Shown here: positions 60,712 through 64,000 of the stretch, one piece after another | How the letters are laid out: every line of letters begins with the position of its first letter | Numbering within the stretch: the first letter of the stretch is position 1 | From: Bordetella genomosp. 5 | GTDB taxonomy: Bacteria > Pseudomonadota > Gammaproteobacteria > Burkholderiales > Burkholderiaceae_B | Length of the DNA: 64,000 nucleotides | Assembly (NCBI RefSeq): GCF_002261475.1 | Contig: NZ_NEVN01000006.1 | Span: forward strand, 231,952 to 295,951 | Direction: 5' to 3' | Program-made: the position numbers and the translations under genes | Notes under the pieces: model-generated | Database searches by the model: none | The model's input: the letters and a program-made list of their open reading frames with translations, nothing else | Told to the model about the DNA's origin: nothing

Positions 60712-61491
60712 ATGAAAGACATTCACCCGCGACATGAACCCTTTTTCTCGCTGACCAGTCAGGACGTGCTGCTGACGCCCGGCGGACTGCGCGCCCTCTT
60801 GCCCGGCGGCGTGCGCGACACGGATCCCGAGATGCAGCCGGCCGACGACCCCGCCACGCAGGACATGCTGGCCCGGATCCGGCAGCTCGAATCGCAGAAC
60901 CGGCGTCTGCGCCATCTGAGCATCACCGACGAACTCACCTGCGCCTTCAATCGCCGCCACTTCTCGACGAGCTACGCGCAGCTGGTGCATCTGAGCGGCG
61001 CGCCCGCGGCGCGCGGGGATGCGATCGCGCTGTGCCTGTTCGACATCGACTATTTCAAAACCTACAACGACACCTTCGGGCACCCCCGCGGCGACATGGC
61101 GCTGCAGGCGGTGAGCCACGCGGTGGCCAACATGCTGCGCTGCGGATCCGACCGGCTGTTCCGCTTCGGCGGCGACGAGTTCGGCGTGTTGTTCCGTGCC
61201 GCCAGCGCCGAAGAGGCGCTCGAGCGGGCGCGCAGCTTCCAGACCGCCGTCGATGCGCTGCGGATCGCGCATCCCGGCGGGCAGCACAAGCTTCTGACGG
61301 CCAGCTTCGGCCTGGCATGGCATGCCACGCCGGCCGCGCATGGCGTGGACGCCAAGCAGATCTACTCGGCGGCCGACGCCGTGCTGTACGCCGCCAAGCA
61401 GGAAGGCCGCAATCGCGTGCGATTGCAGGTCATGTCCGGCCGCGCGGCGGACGCGCCCGTCTGGGATATCGCCAGCCGCGCCCTCGGCTAG
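60712..61491 (+). CDS. Diguanylate cyclase (GGDEF protein)
   Basis: The 259-residue protein has an N-terminal segment of about 85 residues ending in a coiled-coil-like DMLARIRQLESQNRRLRHL and a GGDEF domain (about 88-250) with ITDELTCAFNRRHF, FDIDYFKTYND, HPRGDMALQ and an intact GGDEF motif (RFGGDEFGVLF). It should make cyclic di-GMP. The product-inhibition site RxxD, expected five residues before the motif, is CGSD here, so feedback inhibition may be lost. No transmembrane or sensor domain is seen. It lies 334 bases after the histidine kinase. Confidence 0.93.
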   Translation: MKDIHPRHEPFFSLTSQDVLLTPGGLRALLPGGVRDTDPEMQPADDPATQDMLARIRQLESQNRRLRHLSITDELTCAFNRRHFSTSYAQLVHLSGAPAARGDAIALCLFDIDYFKTYNDTFGHPRGDMALQAVSHAVANMLRCGSDRLFRFGGDEFGVLFRAASAEEALERARSFQTAVDALRIAHPGGQHKLLTASFGLAWHATPAAHGVDAKQIYSAADAVLYAAKQEGRNRVRLQVMSGRAADAPVWDIASRALG

Positions 61492-61548
61492 CCTGGCCGG
61501 CGGCGGCCGGGCGCGTGACGCGACGTTGACAACCCTGAACGACGGCAC

Positions 61549-62673
61549 ATGCACTTCGACTTCGACAATGGCACCTTCGGCCATCTGCGCCACGCCCCTC
61601 AGGCCCCCGCTGTCGTCCACGCGGACGGGGTGCTCAGCTGGCAATCGCTGCATGCGCAGACCCGCGGCTGGATTCATCGTGCGCTCACCGCCGGCGCGCG
61701 CACCGATCAGGCCCTGGTGATCCTGGGGCACAACGAGCCTTCGATCGTGACTGCCATGCTGGGCTGCCTGGTGCTGGGGGTGCCTTACGTGCCGGCCGAC
61801 AGCCGCGACACCGTGGATCGCATCCGCCGCATCGTGGACCATTCCTGCGCCTCGCTCATCTACGACACCGCCACCGACCGCTTCATCGTCGGCCCGGCCG
61901 GTGCGCGGCCGCTCACCGAGGCCAAGCTCGCCTGCATCATGTTCTCGCCCTCGGGCGGGCAGGAGCCGCTGGGCGCGCAGATCGGCCGCGAAAGCATTGC
62001 CGCCCAGGCCAAATGGCTGCGACGTCAGGCCCGCCTGGGCCCCACGCCGGTGTTCATGGGCCCCGCCTCGTTCATGTGCGGGCGCTCGATCCTGGACCTG
62101 CTCGGCCCGATGGCGACCGGAGGCACGCTGGTGCTGCGGCCCGCCGTGGACGAGCCGCAGCACGGCACGTTTGCGCACCACCTCGCTCTCCACCATGTCA
62201 GCGTGCTGGTGGCGAAGCCGTCGTTCCTGCGCCAGCAGCTCAAGGATCCCGCCTTCGGCGGCCATCATCTGCCGGCGCTACACACCCTGATCCTGGGCGC
62301 CGAGCCGATCACGCCGCCGCATTTCATGGCGCTGCGCCAGCGCTTTCCCGGCGTGCGCATCGTCCGCAACTACGACCGGGTCGAAGTGACAGGCGCGGCC
62401 ACGTGGAGCGAGATCGACGCCTCGATGCACGACCCGCTCGCCAACACTTACACGCTGGGTCATGCGCGGTCCTGCGGCGAGGTGTTCCTGCGCAACGGCG
62501 AGATCTGCGTCGCGGGGCCTACCGTGATGCGCGGCTACATCAATGCGCCCGACATCAACCGCGTGCGCATGTTCCAGCACCGCGGCCGGCCCGCGTATCG
62601 CACCGGCCACTGGGGCATGATCGACGAGCGCGGCCTCGTCTTCTGGCAGGCCCAGTCGTCGACCCCTGAATAA
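61549..62673 (+). CDS. Truncated, degenerate adenylate-forming (ANL) protein
   Basis: The 374-residue protein resembles the N-terminal core of AMP-binding ligases/NRPS adenylation domains: VLGVPYVPADSRDTVDRIRRI near residue 75, then the later FLRNGEICVAGPTVMRGYIN and YRTGHWGMIDERG motifs. Two features argue against a normal ligase. The phosphate loop, usually SGSTGxPKG, reads SPSGGQEPLG. The usual Y-G-x-T-E motif reads NYDRVEVTG. The C-terminal lid domain with the catalytic Lys (about 100 residues) is absent, since the reading frame stops right after the A8-like motif. The stop lies before a repetitive gene-end sequence and an IS element, so the IS did not interrupt the frame. It sits beside a diguanylate cyclase and a two-component system. 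Confidence 0.75.
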   Translation: MHFDFDNGTFGHLRHAPQAPAVVHADGVLSWQSLHAQTRGWIHRALTAGARTDQALVILGHNEPSIVTAMLGCLVLGVPYVPADSRDTVDRIRRIVDHSCASLIYDTATDRFIVGPAGARPLTEAKLACIMFSPSGGQEPLGAQIGRESIAAQAKWLRRQARLGPTPVFMGPASFMCGRSILDLLGPMATGGTLVLRPAVDEPQHGTFAHHLALHHVSVLVAKPSFLRQQLKDPAFGGHHLPALHTLILGAEPITPPHFMALRQRFPGVRIVRNYDRVEVTGAATWSEIDASMHDPLANTYTLGHARSCGEVFLRNGEICVAGPTVMRGYINAPDINRVRMFQHRGRPAYRTGHWGMIDERGLVFWQAQSSTPE

Positions 62674-62710
62674 GGTGGCCCCCACGCCGCGCGCGCGTTG
62701 CGCGCTTGCT

Positions 62711-62725
62711 GCCCCCCGAGGGGGC
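62711..62725. repeat. Short GC hairpin typical of Burkholderiales gene ends
   Basis: CCCCC-GA-GGGGG within GCTTGCTGCCCCCCGAGG is a common intergenic repeat in this order and lies between the ANL stop and the IS left end. It may act as a terminator. Confidence 0.45.
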
Positions 62726-62729
62726 GCGC

Positions 62730-62741
62730 TGTATGGACCGG
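62730..62741 (+). repeat. Left terminal inverted repeat of the IS
   Basis: TGTATGGACCGG, perfectly inverted at 63988-63999. Confidence 0.88.
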
Positions 62742-62789
62742 GGACATGGGTGACAGGTGTGCGGGGACATGGGTAACAGGTTGACCAGG

Positions 62790-63919
62790 TTACTTTACGG
62801 TCCTTAAATCGATCTGCCCGAGGCAGTGATGGCAGAAGAAGATATCGAACGTGCCGTCTGCTTGCGCCCTTGGCCTGAAGGCGACGTACTGGCCGCGCAG
62901 GCCGACCGATAGGCGCAGCTGCCTGCCCTGCAGATCGACCCAGCCACCATATTGCACCTTGCGTACCAGGGTGTCCGGGGCATAAACGACGGGCGGCAGA
63001 ACGCGCGGCATCGTGCGCGGGCTGGGTCGGTATCGTTGCGCAGGCGTTTGCATATCCAGTGCCTGGTGCGGGCGTTCGTGGTTGTAGATCCAGCGCAGGG
63101 ATCGAACTGACGCTGGGCATCGTCAAGGTCACGGAAGCGCCGGGTGCCTAGCACTTCCGCCTTGAAGGTGCGATGGAACCGTTCGTCCTTGCCATTGCTC
63201 TGCGGATGCGCCGGTCTGTTGTGTGAGAGATCAATGCCGAGCCTGATGAACCAGACGGCCAGCCGCGTCAGCGTGTCCATGCCTGAGGCCGCCCAGGGCG
63301 TGCCGTTGTCGGTGTTGATGCGCCTGGGCAGACCGTAGCGGGAGAACGCTTGCACCAGCGCAGCCTGAACGGGCTCGAAGCGCTCGGCAGCCATGGCCTG
63401 CAAAACGATGTTGTAGCGGGAGTGATCGTCGATGACCGTGAGCGGATGGCATCGCTGCCGATCAGTGGCAAAGTGACCCTTGAAGTCCATCTGCCATAGG
63501 TCGTTGGGCGCCTCATGCTCGAACCGCTGCCAGGGTCGTCCTGCACCAGAAGACGTATCTGCCAAGCGGCCATGACGGCGAAGTACCTCCGTGACAGTGC
63601 TGGGTGCCAGCATCACCCCTTGATCGCGCAGCAATACGTGAGCGATCTTGCGGCCGCCCCAGGCGGGATGACGCTGCCGGACCTCGAGCACCAGCGCCTC
63701 AAGCGCCTCAGATGTGCGCCCAGGCGTACGCCTAGGGCGCCTCGATAAGGGCTCCAGTCCGGCTGACCCCCGCTCTTCGTAGCGGCCCAGCCACTTATAT
63801 CCGGTCTTGAGACTGATGCCGAAACGTCGGCATAACTCGCTCACGTTGGCGCCGAGCTGTGTGGCTAACGCCACAAACTCCGTCTTCTGATCGCTCACGG
63901 TAACAGCACTCCAAGGCAT
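62790..63919 (-). pseudogene. Frameshifted IS481-family transposase
   Basis: The frame opens at 63919 with an N-terminal helix-turn-helix (ELCRRFGISLKTGYKWLGRY) and a DDE integrase core with all three acidic residues visible (WQMDFKGHF, INTDNGTPWAASG, SNGKDERFHRTFKAE). Near 63095-63101 the frame changes: before it the protein reads LDDAQRQFD, and the adjoining frame continues as LRWIYNHERPHQALDMQTPA to a stop at 62790, covering the remaining C-terminal part. One base is missing compared with the expected DRWRWIYNHERPHQ. In the first frame the tail is foreign and ends at 62804. The transposase is thus probably inactive, unless the missing base is a sequencing error or frameshifting is programmed. 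Confidence 0.85.
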
Positions 63920-63987
63920 GGAACTCTCCCGGGCATCTAGTCCGGAAAAGTGTCACCCATGTCCTCGTACACCTGTTACCTATCTGT

Positions 63988-63999
63988 CCGGTCCATACA
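63988..63999 (-). repeat. Right terminal inverted repeat of the IS
   Basis: CCGGTCCATACA, the inverse of the left end at 62730-62741. It ends one base before the window edge. Confidence 0.88.
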
Positions 64000-64000
64000 C

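Larger units (their letters stand above)
62730..63999. mobile_element. IS481-family insertion sequence, complete ends
   Basis: The element is 1270 bases long and lies wholly in the window, with terminal inverted repeats beginning TGT and ending ACA: TGTATGGACCGG at 62730-62741 and CCGGTCCATACA at 63988-63999, 12 perfect bases. Beyond the ends the similarity continues less perfectly (GGACATGGGTGACA occurs near both). It contains one minus-strand transposase gene covering most of its length. Its left end lies 57 bases beyond the ANL gene stop. Target duplication cannot be judged because the right flank is one base long. Confidence 0.9.

Noticed and set aside
1..64000. tRNA, rRNA or prophage genes
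   Set aside because: No cloverleaf, rRNA-like or phage structural gene was recognised by reading; a covariance-model scan was not possible.

Overview
The window is about 64 kb of high-GC DNA with the gene style of a Burkholderiales bacterium, most likely Alcaligenaceae (Bordetella/Achromobacter-like). The pointers are three solitary Bug-type (tripartite tricarboxylate) receptor proteins, five LysR regulators mostly beside catabolic genes, two autotransporters, an IS481-family element and very high GC at third codon positions. No rRNA, tRNA or CRISPR array was seen. The genus is an inference.

Layout. 1-6.5 kb: end of an arylsulfatase, a fused MFS/spermidine-synthase-like membrane protein overlapping a BamA-like outer-membrane barrel, and an autotransporter with HAF repeats and a collagen-like Gly-Pro-Thr linker. 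6.5-15.2 kb: catabolic block with a LysR regulator divergent from a fused indolepyruvate:ferredoxin oxidoreductase, a second LysR, a Bug receptor and a one-chain aconitase/isopropylmalate-dehydratase-like enzyme. 15.3-16.8 kb: one small exported protein and two small lipoproteins. 16.8-20.9 kb: iron cell-surface signalling set (ECF sigma, FecR anti-sigma, TonB receptor with signalling domain) behind a Fur-box-like site. 21.1-25.3 kb: an S41 protease homologue whose catalytic Ser and Lys are both Ala, an SMI1/KNR4 protein, a LysR and a RidA protein. 25.5-31.9 kb: LysR, Bug receptor, type-B carboxylesterase and two DUF1254/DUF1214 proteins. 31.9-38 kb: lower-GC, probably acquired segment with a 41-bp tandem repeat, an unknown helical protein, a Bug receptor, an ABM-fold protein overlapping a COG4091 oxidoreductase, a LysR and long intergenic stretches.

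38-43.7 kb: operon of a TonB receptor, an ABC ATPase and two overlapping ABC-2 (DUF3526-like) permeases. 43.9-51.3 kb: a 45-residue membrane protein, a TPR protein, a giant repeat-rich autotransporter and a PRC-barrel protein. 51.3-57 kb: GTP cyclohydrolase II (ribA), a MocR regulator and a divergent three-gene unit of catabolic class II HMG-CoA reductase plus a small membrane protein and a TctA-like permease, closed by a strong terminator. This looks like a mevalonate uptake and degradation unit. 57.6-62.7 kb: response regulator with AraC output, membrane histidine kinase, diguanylate cyclase and a truncated, degenerate adenylate-forming (ANL) protein. 62.7-64 kb: a complete IS481-family element whose transposase carries a frameshift.

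The strongest leads are the mevalonate unit with its MocR operator, the catalytically dead S41 homologue, the ABC/TonB operon of unknown substrate, the kinase/GGDEF/pseudo-ANL signalling cluster and the collagen-like autotransporter linker.
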